A stretch of 64,000 nt of DNA from Pseudomonas lurida (GTDB taxonomy: Bacteria > Pseudomonadota > Gammaproteobacteria > Pseudomonadales > Pseudomonadaceae), in NCBI RefSeq assembly GCF_002563895.1, contig NZ_PDJB01000001.1, forward strand, positions 4,881,501 through 4,945,500. The letters run 5' to 3'. The translations under genes were made by a program, and so were the position numbers. Below, in pieces: positions 35,953 to 44,744 of this stretch. The first letter of the stretch is position 1. Each line of letters opens with the position of its first letter. The notes under the pieces were generated by a model that saw only the letters and a program-made list of their open reading frames with translations, ran no database searches and was not told where the DNA came from.

Positions 35953-36711
35953 ATGACCCGTAAAATCGCACTTATCACCGGCGCAAGCCGTGGCCTGGGC
36001 AAAAGCGCCGCGCTGCACCTGGCGGCTCAGGGCGTCGATATCATCGGCACCTACCACAGTGCTGCGGCTGAAGCTCAAGCGGTGGTCGAGCAGGTTCAGG
36101 CCCTGGGTGGCCGCGCCGCGATGGTGCAGCTGGATGTGAGCCAGAGCGGCAGCTTCAATGACTTTGTCGGCAAAGTCGCCACTTTGCTCAAGGACGTTTT
36201 CGCCCAGGATCACTTCAACTTTCTGATCAACAACGCCGGCATCGGCGCCCACGCCAGTTTTGCCGAGACCACCGAAGCACAGTTTGACCAGTTGGTGGCG
36301 ATCCACTTCAAGGCGCCGTTCTTTCTTACGCAAAAACTGCTGCCGCTGATCAGCGATGGCGGGCGTATCATCAATATTTCCAGCGGCCTGGCACGGTTCA
36401 GCCTGCCGGGGTATTCGGCCTACGCGTCGATGAAGGGGGCGATAGAAGTACTGTCGCGCTACCAGGCCAAGGAACTGGGCCCGCGCGGGATTACCGTGAA
36501 TACCCTGGCCCCTGGCGCGATTGCCACCGACTTCAGCGGCGGTGCGGTGCGTGACAACCCGGATGTGAATACGATGGTGGCCAACAACACGGCCCTGGGG
36601 CGCGCCGGTTTGCCGGACGACATTGGCGGGGCGATTTCAACCTTGCTGGCCGATGGCAGCCACTGGATCACCGGGCAGCGCATCGAGGCCTCGGGCGGCA
36701 TGTTTCTTTAA
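35953..36711 (+). CDS. SDR-family oxidoreductase
   Basis: A 252-residue classical short-chain dehydrogenase. Cofactor motif TGASRGLG at residues 9-16, NNAGIG near 93, catalytic Tyr and Lys in YSAYASMKG, and the C-terminal GGMFL. The NAD(P) preference is not clear. GAGAGGA precedes the start. The substrate is not known; it is divergent from a LysR gene and followed by another LysR gene on the same strand. Confidence 0.92.
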   Translation: MTRKIALITGASRGLGKSAALHLAAQGVDIIGTYHSAAAEAQAVVEQVQALGGRAAMVQLDVSQSGSFNDFVGKVATLLKDVFAQDHFNFLINNAGIGAHASFAETTEAQFDQLVAIHFKAPFFLTQKLLPLISDGGRIINISSGLARFSLPGYSAYASMKGAIEVLSRYQAKELGPRGITVNTLAPGAIATDFSGGAVRDNPDVNTMVANNTALGRAGLPDDIGGAISTLLADGSHWITGQRIEASGGMFL

Positions 36712-36761
36712 ACATTCTGCGCTAGCATCAATGCCTTCAGATCACTGACAGGCAATCATCG

Positions 36762-37667
36762 ATGAGTTTTGATCCAGGCTTGGCGGGCGGCATGGGCGTA
36801 TTGGCGGCCGTGGTCGACAGCGGCAGTTTCGCCCGCGCTGCCGACAGCCTGGAGATGACACCGTCGGGGGTCAGCCGCGCGATTTCACGCCTGGAAAAAC
36901 GCCTGGGAATTCGCCTGTTCGACCGCACCACCCGCTCGGTGCAATTGACCGACGAGGGGCGACGTTTCTATCAGGAGATCGCCCCGCTGCTGGCCGGCCT
37001 TGAAGAGGCCGCCAACGCCGCAGCAGACAGTGCATTGACCGTGCGCGGGCGCCTGCGGGTGAACATCGACCCCTATTTCTCGCGGCTGGTGTTGGGCCCG
37101 GTGCTCGGCGACTTCATGCGCCAATACCCGTACCTGCAACTGGACCTGCACACCCGCGACCAACTCGGCGACCTGGTGGCCGACGGTTTCGATCTGGCGA
37201 TTCGCTTCGGCATCCCGCAATCCTCTTCATTGATCGCCCGCAAGTTGATGGAAGTACGCGTACTTACCCTGGCCTCCCCCGCTTACCTTGAGCAATACGG
37301 CCGCCCCGTCATTCCTCAAGACCTGGAGACCGGGCACATGTGCCTGGACTTTCGCGACTCGCAGACTGGGCGCCCGTTTGCCTGGGAATTCCACCGGCCA
37401 GGCGAGCAAGTGATCGTGCGCACCGATGGCCGCCTGGTGGTCAACGATGCCAGCACCTTGTACAGCGCGTGCGAGCATGGGCATGCCGTGGCGCAGATGC
37501 TCGACCTTGGCCTGGCGCCGGCACTGAAGAGCGGCGCCCTGGTGGAACTGTTCCCCGACTGGCCGGACGAACGTTTTCCGTTGTACGCCTACTACCCGTC
37601 GCGGCACTTGCCCGCCGCCAAGGTGCGGGCGTTCCTGGACTTCGTGGCCTCACTCCTCCCCCTGTAG
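36762..37667 (+). CDS. LysR-type transcriptional regulator
   Basis: A 301-residue LysR protein with HTH at about residues 10-65 (FARAADSLEMTPSGVSRAIS) and effector domain. It starts 50 bases after the SDR stop on the same strand. It converges with the PACE gene. Its target is not evident from position. Confidence 0.89.
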   Translation: MSFDPGLAGGMGVLAAVVDSGSFARAADSLEMTPSGVSRAISRLEKRLGIRLFDRTTRSVQLTDEGRRFYQEIAPLLAGLEEAANAAADSALTVRGRLRVNIDPYFSRLVLGPVLGDFMRQYPYLQLDLHTRDQLGDLVADGFDLAIRFGIPQSSSLIARKLMEVRVLTLASPAYLEQYGRPVIPQDLETGHMCLDFRDSQTGRPFAWEFHRPGEQVIVRTDGRLVVNDASTLYSACEHGHAVAQMLDLGLAPALKSGALVELFPDWPDERFPLYAYYPSRHLPAAKVRAFLDFVASLLPL

Positions 37668-37725
37668 ACGCTCGGCTTGCCGGCGATGGTGATGTGGGGG
37701 CGCGCTATCGCCGACGCGTCGAATC

Positions 37726-38163
37726 CTATAAAGCCAGCCCACGGCGCTGCATGAATTTTTCCCGCACTACGTCATACCCCCAGTGGTACACATAGGTGTA
37801 CGGCAGGAAGAACAGCAGCACACCGATATCCAGCATGAACGCCTGCATCAGGCTGATGTTCAGCCAGGCAGCGATCAACGGCACGGCGACGATGATCAGC
37901 CCGCCTTCGAACATCAGCGCGTGCAGTACCCGCGTCCAGCCCCCACCGGACAGTTGCAGACGCACCTTGAGACGGTCGAACAGGCTGTTGAAGATGATGT
38001 TCCAGGCCAGCGCCAGCAGGCTCAGCCCTAAAGTCACCGCGCCCATTTCCAGGGCGGGCCTACCGGTGATCCACACCAGCAGCGGTGTACAGATCAACAA
38101 CGCCAGGCCTTCAAAACCCAGGGCCTGGCAAACGCGTTCAGTCATCGACTTGGTGGGGTTCAT
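37726..38163 (-). CDS. PACE-family efflux transporter
   Basis: A 145-residue inner-membrane protein with four helices in two bacterial transmembrane pair repeats (residues 5-70 and 78-143), the hallmark of the proteobacterial antimicrobial compound efflux family, whose known members export chlorhexidine and other biocides or polyamines. Charged helix-end residues such as ALEMG and ALMFEGG are typical. GGAG precedes the start. It is divergent from a LysR gene, which matches the arrangement of other PACE genes. Confidence 0.88.
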   Translation of the reverse strand: MNPTKSMTERVCQALGFEGLALLICTPLLVWITGRPALEMGAVTLGLSLLALAWNIIFNSLFDRLKVRLQLSGGGWTRVLHALMFEGGLIIVAVPLIAAWLNISLMQAFMLDIGVLLFFLPYTYVYHWGYDVVREKFMQRRGLAL

Positions 38164-38251
38164 GACCCGTCTCCGTGAGTGGCGAGGGTTGCCATGATTA
38201 CCCTTTGAATCGATACTTCATAACTAATAACCATCGACCAAGGCGATAGTC

Positions 38252-39106
38252 ATGGCTTCCCATGAAGTGCTGCAAGCGTTTGTCCAGGCGGCCACCCAGG
38301 GCTCTTTTTCTGCCGCGGCGCGCAAGCTGGGCAAGAGCCAGTCCACCGTCAGTGCGGCGGTGGCGAGCCTGGAGATTGACCTGGATGTGGCGCTGTTCGA
38401 TCGCAGCAGCCGCAAGCCGACACTGACGCCGGCCGGCCATGTGTTGCTGCAACGCGCCGAACAGGTGCTGGAAGCCAGCAGCCGCCTTGAATTGGCGGCC
38501 AGCCAGTTATCCCAGGGGCTGGAGCCGAAGGTGACGATTGCGATGTCCGATACCTACCAGTCGGAACGCTTTGAGCTCGCCCTCAAGGCCTTCGAACAAC
38601 GCTACCCAGACCTTGAGCTGGAATGGCTGATCGCCGAGTGCGAAGACTTGATTGCCCTGGTCCAAAGCGGCCGTGCACAGATCGCCTTGATCGAAGCCCA
38701 GGAGGTCTACCCGCCCGACCTGACGCGCTCGCCCGTCGCCGAACGCACGGAAATCGCGCTGTTCGTCGCCCCCACCCACGCGTTGACCCGCGTGCAAAAC
38801 ATCGACCCGCAAGCCTTGCAGCAACACCGTGAACTGCGCCTGGCAAGCATCGTCAGCCCATACGAAACGCGCCCCTTGGGCCGTGTGTGGTCAGCGCCGA
38901 GTTTTCTGATGCTGATGGAAATGGCTCAACTCGGCTTTGGCTGGGCGCAATTACCGCGCTGGTTGGTAGAGCGTTTTGGTAATGCCGGGCTGGTTGAACT
39001 CAACGTCCGGGGTTGGCCACGCTCAGTGGCAGTGGATGCGTTGTGGTCGCGGCAATACCCACCGGGCCCGGCGGGCAGCTGGATGTTGAGCCAGATGCTC
39101 GAATAA
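38252..39106 (+). CDS. LysR regulator, probably of the PACE gene
   Basis: A 284-residue LysR protein with HTH at residues 3-60 (FSAAARKLGKSQSTVSAAVA) and effector domain; divergent from the PACE gene, with AAGGCGA before the start. Such LysR regulators of PACE genes induce the pump when substrate is present. Confidence 0.88.
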   Translation: MASHEVLQAFVQAATQGSFSAAARKLGKSQSTVSAAVASLEIDLDVALFDRSSRKPTLTPAGHVLLQRAEQVLEASSRLELAASQLSQGLEPKVTIAMSDTYQSERFELALKAFEQRYPDLELEWLIAECEDLIALVQSGRAQIALIEAQEVYPPDLTRSPVAERTEIALFVAPTHALTRVQNIDPQALQQHRELRLASIVSPYETRPLGRVWSAPSFLMLMEMAQLGFGWAQLPRWLVERFGNAGLVELNVRGWPRSVAVDALWSRQYPPGPAGSWMLSQMLE

Positions 39107-39171
39107 CGAACACTCACTGCTACCCCATGAAGCCGCGCCCACCCGTGAACGGCGTTGCACACGCGATAGGC

Positions 39172-40014
39172 TCACGCCGCTGCGATCTGCGGCGGGCGGT
39201 GGGCCTGGAAGTATTCGTGCAAGGCACGTAAGGCGGGCAGCGCCAATGCTTGCGCAGCAAAACACAATCCCACGCGGCGTGTGGGTGCCGGCAAATGCCA
39301 TTCACGAATCACCACGCCCGAGCGCTCCGCCGCCAACGACTGCGGCAACATCGCCACGCCCACACCTGCGGCCACCATGTGCAATGCCTGGGTCAACGAA
39401 CCCGCATGACCGGCCACCGATTGCGGCGAGCGGCCATACAAGGCCATCAAGCGTTGATGGGAGTCGTGTTGCGGGCAGGTGATCCAGTCTTCAATCGGTG
39501 TCCATGCCTGTTCTTTGCCTGGCTGCGCCATCGGGTGCGCCGAAGGCAACGCCATCACGTAGGACTCCTCCCACAGCGGCAGGAACAATTCGTCCTCGCA
39601 GCACATTTCTTCCACGGCCAGGCGCCCTTCGCCTTGGCAGCCTTCCTGCAGGGTCAACAGCAACCCGGGCAGCCCCTGGTGCGCCATGCGCAGGAAGGTT
39701 TCGATCTGACTGTCGGCAATATCGCCCTCCACACCCAACTCCAGGGCGATGCGATTTTCGCGTCCGCGAAACAGGCGGCTCAACGCCTCGGCTTCCGCCA
39801 CCATGCGCCGAGCCTGGGGATACAGCACCCGCGCTTCCCCGCTGACCTCCACGCCGCGCGGTTGGCGTACGAACAGCGCCACACCCAGCTCGTCTTCCAG
39901 TTGCTTGATGGTCACCGACAAGGTCGGCTGGCTGATAAACAAACGCTGGGCCGCCGCAGTGATATTGCGTTCTTCAAAGACCGCGAGAAACGCCTTGAGG
40001 TGACGAACATCCAT
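39172..40014 (-). CDS. LysR regulator, probably of the adjacent SDR gene
   Basis: A 280-residue LysR protein, a little shorter than most. HTH at residues 2-60 (ITAAAQRLFISQPTLSVTIK). Cys in EMCCEDELFLP is unusual. It is divergent from the SDR gene, 111 bases between starts. Shine-Dalgarno weak. Confidence 0.88.
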   Translation of the reverse strand: MDVRHLKAFLAVFEERNITAAAQRLFISQPTLSVTIKQLEDELGVALFVRQPRGVEVSGEARVLYPQARRMVAEAEALSRLFRGRENRIALELGVEGDIADSQIETFLRMAHQGLPGLLLTLQEGCQGEGRLAVEEMCCEDELFLPLWEESYVMALPSAHPMAQPGKEQAWTPIEDWITCPQHDSHQRLMALYGRSPQSVAGHAGSLTQALHMVAAGVGVAMLPQSLAAERSGVVIREWHLPAPTRRVGLCFAAQALALPALRALHEYFQAHRPPQIAAA

Positions 40015-40125
40015 AGCTTAATCCGATGACTGACAGAGAAATAAGGCATTTTTCAGCCTCTTCGAGGGTAAATATACTGCGACCACGATCCAGCTATCGA
40101 TTTTTCTTATTCCAGGAGTCCCTCC

Positions 40126-40851
40126 ATGAGCAAGCCATTGGTCATCATCACCGGCGCCAGTTCCGGCATCGGCGAAGCCACCGCCCGCCTGCTGTCAGCC
40201 GCCGGCCACCCGCTGTTGCTGTTGGCGCGTCGTATTGATCGCCTTAACGATCTGGGCCTGCCGAACACCTTGAGCCGTGGCGTCGACATCACCGACCGCG
40301 CGGCCCTGGTGGCCGCGGTGCAAGAAGCCGAAGCCCAATACGGCCCGGCCGATGCGCTGATCAACAATGCTGGCGTGATGCTGCTGGGCGCGGTCAGCGA
40401 GCAGGACCCAACGCAGTGGGAGCAGATGCTCGACGTCAATGTGAAGGGCCTGCTCAACGGTATCCACGCGGTAGCTGGCAGTATGGTTGCGCGCAAGGGC
40501 GGCACCATCATCAACGTCAGCTCGGTGGCCGGGCGCAAGACCTTCCCGAATCACGTGGCTTACGTCGGCACCAAGTTCGCCGTGCATGGGATTTCGGAAA
40601 ACCTGCGCGAAGAGTTGTCGCCAAGCAATGTGCGCGTCATCACTATCGCCCCCGGTGCGGTGGAAACCGAACTGCTCAGCCATACCACCGACGAAGCGAT
40701 CAAGACCGGCTACCAGGCCTGGAAACAGGACATGGGCGGTACCGTCCTCAGCGCTGACGACGTGGCGTCGGCGATCGCCTATGCCTACCAGCAGCCGCAG
40801 CACGTGTGCATTCGCGAGATCGTGCTGGCGGCGACGCGTCAGCAGCCATAA
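40126..40851 (+). CDS. SDR-family oxidoreductase
   Basis: A 241-residue short-chain dehydrogenase: TGASSGIGEA at the N-terminal cofactor site, NNAGVM near 81, and SSVAG...YVGTKFAVHG with the catalytic YxxxK near 147-151. The set of motifs fits a classical serine-tyrosine-lysine enzyme related to YdfG-type oxidoreductases. CAGGAGTCC precedes the start. It is divergent from a LysR gene. Confidence 0.92.
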   Translation: MSKPLVIITGASSGIGEATARLLSAAGHPLLLLARRIDRLNDLGLPNTLSRGVDITDRAALVAAVQEAEAQYGPADALINNAGVMLLGAVSEQDPTQWEQMLDVNVKGLLNGIHAVAGSMVARKGGTIINVSSVAGRKTFPNHVAYVGTKFAVHGISENLREELSPSNVRVITIAPGAVETELLSHTTDEAIKTGYQAWKQDMGGTVLSADDVASAIAYAYQQPQHVCIREIVLAATRQQP

Positions 40852-40890
40852 CCCGGATACCGCACACAACCCGCTCCCCCATGTTGATCT

Positions 40891-42114
40891 TCAGTGCCCT
40901 GGGGGGCGGAGCTCGGCCAGGCGTTGTTCGAGGAAGCGTTGCTCCGGGATTTGCCGGGTCAATGACAGGGCTTTTTCGTAGGCCGCTCGTGCCTCTTCGA
41001 CACGCCCCAGTTGCCGGCAAAACTCCCCCCGGGCCGAATGCGCCAAGTGGTAATCCAGCAACTCGCCGCGCGCCAGAATCCTCTCCACGTGCTGCAACCC
41101 CGACAGCGGCCCATCCCGCATGGCCACCGCCACCGCACGGTTAAGCTCGATCACCGGTGACGGTACTGCTCTGAGCAATACATCGTAGAGCCCGACGATT
41201 TGCGGCCAGTCCGTCTCATCCGCGCGCGTGGCTTCGGCATGCACCGCCGCGATGGCCGCCTGCAGCCCATACGGGCCAAACCCCCGAGTACTCAGCGCTT
41301 GTTCCGCCAACGCGCAGCCTTCGGCAATCAGGGACACATCCCACAGTGATCGGTCCTGTTTATCCAACAACACCAACGCGCCGTCCGCCGAGGTGCGCGC
41401 CGCGCGGCGGGATTCATGCAACAGCATCAGCGCCAGCAACCCCATGACTTCAGGCTCAGGCAGCAGCTGCATCAACAGACGCCCCAGGCGAATGGCTTCG
41501 CGGGTCAACGCCTCGCGCGTCAGGTCAGCGCCCATGGACGCCGAATACCCTTCATTGAACACCAGGTAGATCACCCGCAGCACACTGTCGAGACGCTCGG
41601 GCAATTCGGCCACGGACGGCACCTGATACGGGATCCTGGCCTCGCGGATCTTGCCCTTGGCCCGCACGATACGTTGGGCAATGGTGACTGGCGTGGCGAG
41701 GAAAGCGCGGGCGATTTCCTCGGTAGTGAGGTCGCAGATCTCACGCAAGGTCAGCGCTGCCTGGGCGTCGGCCGCCAGCGCCGGGTGGCAGCAGGTGAAG
41801 ATCAGGCGCAGGCGGTCGTCTTCCACGTCTTCATCACTCCAGTCAGCCGCCTCCAGCGCGTCGGCCTGCTCCTGCAGCAGCGGGGTAAAACGCGCCTGGC
41901 GGCGCAGACGGTCGATGGCCTTGAAGCGCCCGGTCGATACCAGCCATGCGCGAGGATTGTCCGGTACGCCGTCCAGCGGCCAACGTTGCACCGCGACAAA
42001 AAATGCTTCGTGCAGGGCTTCCTCGGCCAGGTCGAAATCGCCGAGCACGCGAATCAGCGTCGCGAGCACCCGGCGTGATTCGCTGCGGTAAATGGCCTCG
42101 ACCGAGAGGGTCAA
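40891..42114 (-). CDS. ECF sigma factor, ECF42 group
   Basis: A 407-residue RNA polymerase sigma factor, much longer than normal ECF sigma (about 190). Residues 5-75 are region 2 (LGDFDLAEEALHEAFF), residues 105-165 region 4 (LREICDLTTEEIARAFLATP), then the C-terminal extension (DUF6596, tetratricopeptide-like) that in this group replaces an anti-sigma factor. Its genes stand together with DGPF protein, as in the described ECF42 type. It overlaps the SRPBCC gene by ATGA. A TGTCGA-N17-CGAC promoter stands at the head of the operon. Confidence 0.92.
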   Translation of the reverse strand: MTLSVEAIYRSESRRVLATLIRVLGDFDLAEEALHEAFFVAVQRWPLDGVPDNPRAWLVSTGRFKAIDRLRRQARFTPLLQEQADALEAADWSDEDVEDDRLRLIFTCCHPALAADAQAALTLREICDLTTEEIARAFLATPVTIAQRIVRAKGKIREARIPYQVPSVAELPERLDSVLRVIYLVFNEGYSASMGADLTREALTREAIRLGRLLMQLLPEPEVMGLLALMLLHESRRAARTSADGALVLLDKQDRSLWDVSLIAEGCALAEQALSTRGFGPYGLQAAIAAVHAEATRADETDWPQIVGLYDVLLRAVPSPVIELNRAVAVAMRDGPLSGLQHVERILARGELLDYHLAHSARGEFCRQLGRVEEARAAYEKALSLTRQIPEQRFLEQRLAELRPPGH

Positions 42115-42590
42115 TCGCGCATGCCCTGCGTCACCAGCGTAACCAGGCGGTCGAGGCTCTGGCCCCAGCCATCGTGAAAGCCCATGGCTTCATGGGCCTG
42201 CTTGTCTTCGGCACGCCAGTGCATGGCGCGGGCGGTGTAGAGCGTCTTATTGCCTTCGACTTCCTGCAGCGTCACTTCGGCGGTCATGAACGGCTTGCCC
42301 GACGGAATCCAGCCCGGCGTAAACGCATCGGTAAACACCAGCCGCCGTGGCGCGACGATTTCCAGGAATACACCCTGGGTCGGGTACTCGGCACCGTCGG
42401 GCGCGCGCATCAGCGTACGAAACAGGCCACCGACCCACAGGTTCATTTCGCACTCGGGGGTAGTCATACCGTGGGGGCCCCACCATTGCTGGAGCAAGGC
42501 GGGTTCGGTCCAGGCGCGAAACACGCGGCTGCGCGGTGCATCGATCAGGCGGCTGATGGACAGCTCAAACTCGGCAGGTTGCGTAGACAT
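42111..42590 (-). CDS. SRPBCC (AHSA1-like) protein
   Basis: A 159-residue START-domain-like protein of the AHSA1/COG3832 group, with an N-terminal FELSISRLIDAPRSRVFRAW and TEPALLQQWWGP, then a GTPEC-type strand and a C-terminal helix with DGWGQSLDRLV. It binds small hydrophobic molecules in other members; here the ligand is unknown. Start 42590 gives MSTQPAE; the frame beyond that, to 42956, overlaps the DGPF gene and is rejected. Part of the ECF42 operon. Confidence 0.9.
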   Translation of the reverse strand: MSTQPAEFELSISRLIDAPRSRVFRAWTEPALLQQWWGPHGMTTPECEMNLWVGGLFRTLMRAPDGAEYPTQGVFLEIVAPRRLVFTDAFTPGWIPSGKPFMTAEVTLQEVEGNKTLYTARAMHWRAEDKQAHEAMGFHDGWGQSLDRLVTLVTQGMRD

Positions 42591-42622
42591 GGGGTTAACC
42601 TCTTGGGTCTTATGGTTATTGT

Positions 42623-42967
42623 TCAGAGATTCAATTCGCGCACGGGGCGCACTTCCACACTGCCGACCCGGGCGGCCGGAATGCCACCAGCCACCTGGAT
42701 CGCTTCGTTCAAGTCCCGCGCCTCGATCAGGTAGAAGCCGGCGAGCTGCTCCTTGGTTTCGGCGAACGGCCCGTCGGTGATCGACAGCTTGCCATTGCGC
42801 CTGCGCACAGTGGTGGCGGTGCTCACCGACTCCAGCGCTTCGGCGGCGAGCATACGGCCACTGCCGTGAATGGCTTCGGCGTAAGCGTGGCATTCCGGGT
42901 CCTTGGGGCTGTCGGGCAGACTGTGCAGCAACGCTTCGTCGCTGTAGACCAGGCACAGGTATTTCAT
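42623..42967 (-). CDS. DGPF (YCII-related) protein
   Basis: A 114-residue YCII-domain protein with the diagnostic ITDGPFAETKEQLAGFYLIE motif near residues 62-81. DGPF proteins are encoded with ECF42 sigma factors, and are thought to be targets, sensors or partners of them; the biochemical role is unknown. It is the second gene of the operon. Confidence 0.93.
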   Translation of the reverse strand: MKYLCLVYSDEALLHSLPDSPKDPECHAYAEAIHGSGRMLAAEALESVSTATTVRRRNGKLSITDGPFAETKEQLAGFYLIEARDLNEAIQVAGGIPAARVGSVEVRPVRELNL

Positions 42968-43009
42968 GGCGTTCTCCGTTTTCGGACTACTGACTATAGA
43001 TCGCGGCGG

Positions 43010-43429
43010 TCAAGGTTTCAGGTCGAACAGACCGGCGCCGGTTTCCATGTCGAAAGGTGCAGACCAGTGCTCATGCACCACTTTCCATTCACCGTCGATG
43101 CGTTGATAACCGGCGGTGACGCGCATCCAGCAGGTCTTGAGCACGCCGTCCGGCCCGGTGCCACCGCAGTGGGCGAGCCAATGGGCGAAGGCGCTGTCGT
43201 CTGCGGCGACGATATGCAGCTCATGAAAATCAAACACACCGGGGCCTGGGCAGAACTCCATGCAGGCCTTCCAGTGTGCCTGGTAAGCGGCCTTGCCCTT
43301 GAATTGCAGGGCGTTAACGGCGTCGAACGCGACGATATCGTCGGCGTAGAAACTGACAATCTTGTCGACATCCTTGACGGTGACGGCGTGCTTCCAATGC
43401 TCGATCAGGGTGTTGATGGCAGTGCTCAT
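43010..43429 (-). CDS. NTF2-like (SnoaL/EcaC-type) protein
   Basis: A 139-residue protein of the NTF2-like superfamily, first gene of the ECF42 operon. Family features include an N-terminal helix (IEHWKHAVTVKDVDKIVSFY), a strand with AFDAVNALQFKGK and a C-terminal VHEHWSAPFD. Members act as small enzymes or ligand-binding proteins. GGAG precedes the start at 43429; the longer frame, up to 43540, would cover the promoter. Confidence 0.88.
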   Translation of the reverse strand: MSTAINTLIEHWKHAVTVKDVDKIVSFYADDIVAFDAVNALQFKGKAAYQAHWKACMEFCPGPGVFDFHELHIVAADDSAFAHWLAHCGGTGPDGVLKTCWMRVTAGYQRIDGEWKVVHEHWSAPFDMETGAGLFDLKP

Positions 43430-43482
43430 GGTGATACTCCTTGGGTGCTTCTGGGCATGAAAAATCACGAAAGACACCCTTA

Positions 43483-43509
43483 GTCGAATGGCCCAACGGC
43501 CAATCGACA
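43483..43509 (-). promoter_or_regulatory. ECF42-type promoter of the NTF2/DGPF/SRPBCC/sigma operon
   Basis: On the minus strand TGTCGA (-35, 43509-43504) is followed after 17 bases by CGAC (-10, 43486-43483), 54 bases before the NTF2-like start codon. This fits the motif reported for ECF42 sigma factors (TGTCGA in -35, CGA/TC in -10), so the operon appears autoregulated. Recalled motif, not searched. Confidence 0.72.
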
Positions 43510-43588
43510 GCCCTTGGAAAAATAATTTCGCCCTCGGCAAACCCGTTTAGAATCCACGCTTGTTTGTAGGATTTCGGATACGCCACCG

Positions 43589-44083
43589 ATGCAAACCCGC
43601 CTCGTCCCCTATGAAACGCTGAGCCTTGTGCAGAAACAGCAACTCGACACCCTGCAAGTGCATCCCGAGCAACTGGCGTATTCCGGTGATATCTACTGCG
43701 CGCTGAACAGCCTGCTGGTCAACCCCAACCCCGGCGCCATCAAAGGCTTCGCCCTGCTCGCCGATGACCTGCCCGTGGCCTTTCTGCTGCTCAAACGCCC
43801 ACCCTGCCTGCCCCATTGGGCCGATGAGCACAGCGCGACCTTGCATGCCTTGCAGGTCGATCGGCATCAACAAGGGCGCGGATTCGGCAAAGCCTGCCTG
43901 CAAGCCCTCCCGGCCGTGGCACTGCAAGCGTGGCCGCAGATCAAGGGCCTGGAACTGTCGGTGGACGCGGACAATGTGGCGGCGATGGGGTTGTATCTAG
44001 GGGCTGGTTGGGTGGATAGCGGGGAGGCGTATAAGGGACGGATTGGGTATGAGCGCCGGCTGGCGTTGTATTTTGGACGATAA
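43589..44083 (+). CDS. GNAT-family N-acetyltransferase
   Basis: A 164-residue acetyl-CoA-dependent acyltransferase with the acetyl-CoA-binding segment VDRHQQGRGFGKACL near residues 90-104 (V-x-x-x-x-Q-x-x-G-x-G/A) and the C-terminal DADNVAAMGLYLGAGWVDSG. The acceptor is unknown. It is divergent from the ECF42 operon and followed at 13 bases by the PPOX gene, probably co-transcribed. Confidence 0.88.
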   Translation: MQTRLVPYETLSLVQKQQLDTLQVHPEQLAYSGDIYCALNSLLVNPNPGAIKGFALLADDLPVAFLLLKRPPCLPHWADEHSATLHALQVDRHQQGRGFGKACLQALPAVALQAWPQIKGLELSVDADNVAAMGLYLGAGWVDSGEAYKGRIGYERRLALYFGR

Positions 44084-44096
44084 GGAGGCGGTAAGC

Positions 44097-44702
44097 ATGC
44101 TGACAACCCTTGAACAACTCGAAACCCTCTACGGCCGCCCTCACGAGCGTGCCGTGCGCAAGGAAATCCCGTTTCTCAACGAGGACTACCAGGCCATGGT
44201 GCGCGCCTCGCCGTTGGTGGTGGTGAGTTCGTCCGGACCGGACGGCATCGACGGTTCGCCGCGCGGTGATGTGCCGGGGTTTGTGCGGATTGTGGATGAG
44301 CGCACCCTGGCGATTCCGGACCGGCCGGGGAACAACCGCGTGGATACCTTGCGCAACCTGGTGCAGGACCCGCGTATTGCATTGCTGTTCATCATCCCGG
44401 GAATCGGCGAGACCTTGCGCGTGAACGGTCGCGCGCAGATTTCCATCGACCCGCAACTGCTGGAGAGTTTTGCTGTGAATGGCAAGCCGGCGAGGTCGGT
44501 GATTCTGGTGCAGGTGGAGGCCGCGTATTTCCACTGCTCCAAGGCCTTTGTGCGCTCGGATTGCTGGAACCCGGAGAAGCATCTGGATCGCTCGGCATTG
44601 CCGTCGGCGGGGGCCTTTCACAAGCGGCTCAATGATGGGCAGTTTGACGCCGAGGCATATGACCGGGAGATGCCGGAGCGCGTCAGAAATACGCTGTATT
44701 GA
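44097..44702 (+). CDS. Pyridoxamine 5'-phosphate oxidase-family (FMN-binding) protein
   Basis: A 201-residue split-barrel protein of the PPOX superfamily, MSMEG_1061-like group, with the FMN-binding features VVVSSSGPDGIDGSPRGDVP near residue 38-58 and VDTLRNLVQDPRIALLFIIPG. A strong AAGGAGG site precedes the ATG at 44097. The role in cofactor or xenobiotic chemistry is unknown. Confidence 0.88.
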   Translation: MLTTLEQLETLYGRPHERAVRKEIPFLNEDYQAMVRASPLVVVSSSGPDGIDGSPRGDVPGFVRIVDERTLAIPDRPGNNRVDTLRNLVQDPRIALLFIIPGIGETLRVNGRAQISIDPQLLESFAVNGKPARSVILVQVEAAYFHCSKAFVRSDCWNPEKHLDRSALPSAGAFHKRLNDGQFDAEAYDREMPERVRNTLY

Positions 44703-44707
44703 TGCAC

Positions 44708-44737
44708 CTGCAGGAACCGGCTAGCCGGCTCCTGCAG
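44708..44737. repeat. Stem-loop between convergent genes
   Basis: CTGCAGGAACCGGCT and AGCCGGCTCCTGCAG make a near-perfect stem, six bases past the PPOX gene stop. It can act as a bidirectional 3' stem but lacks a T-run. REP-like sequence with CTGCAGGAACC core. Confidence 0.6.
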
Positions 44738-44744
44738 CGCTTGG

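Noticed and set aside
42591..42956. Longer SRPBCC protein reading through the DGPF gene
   Set aside because: The extra 122 codons overlap the DGPF gene in another frame and lack the fold; the ATG at 42590 gives a normal-length protein.
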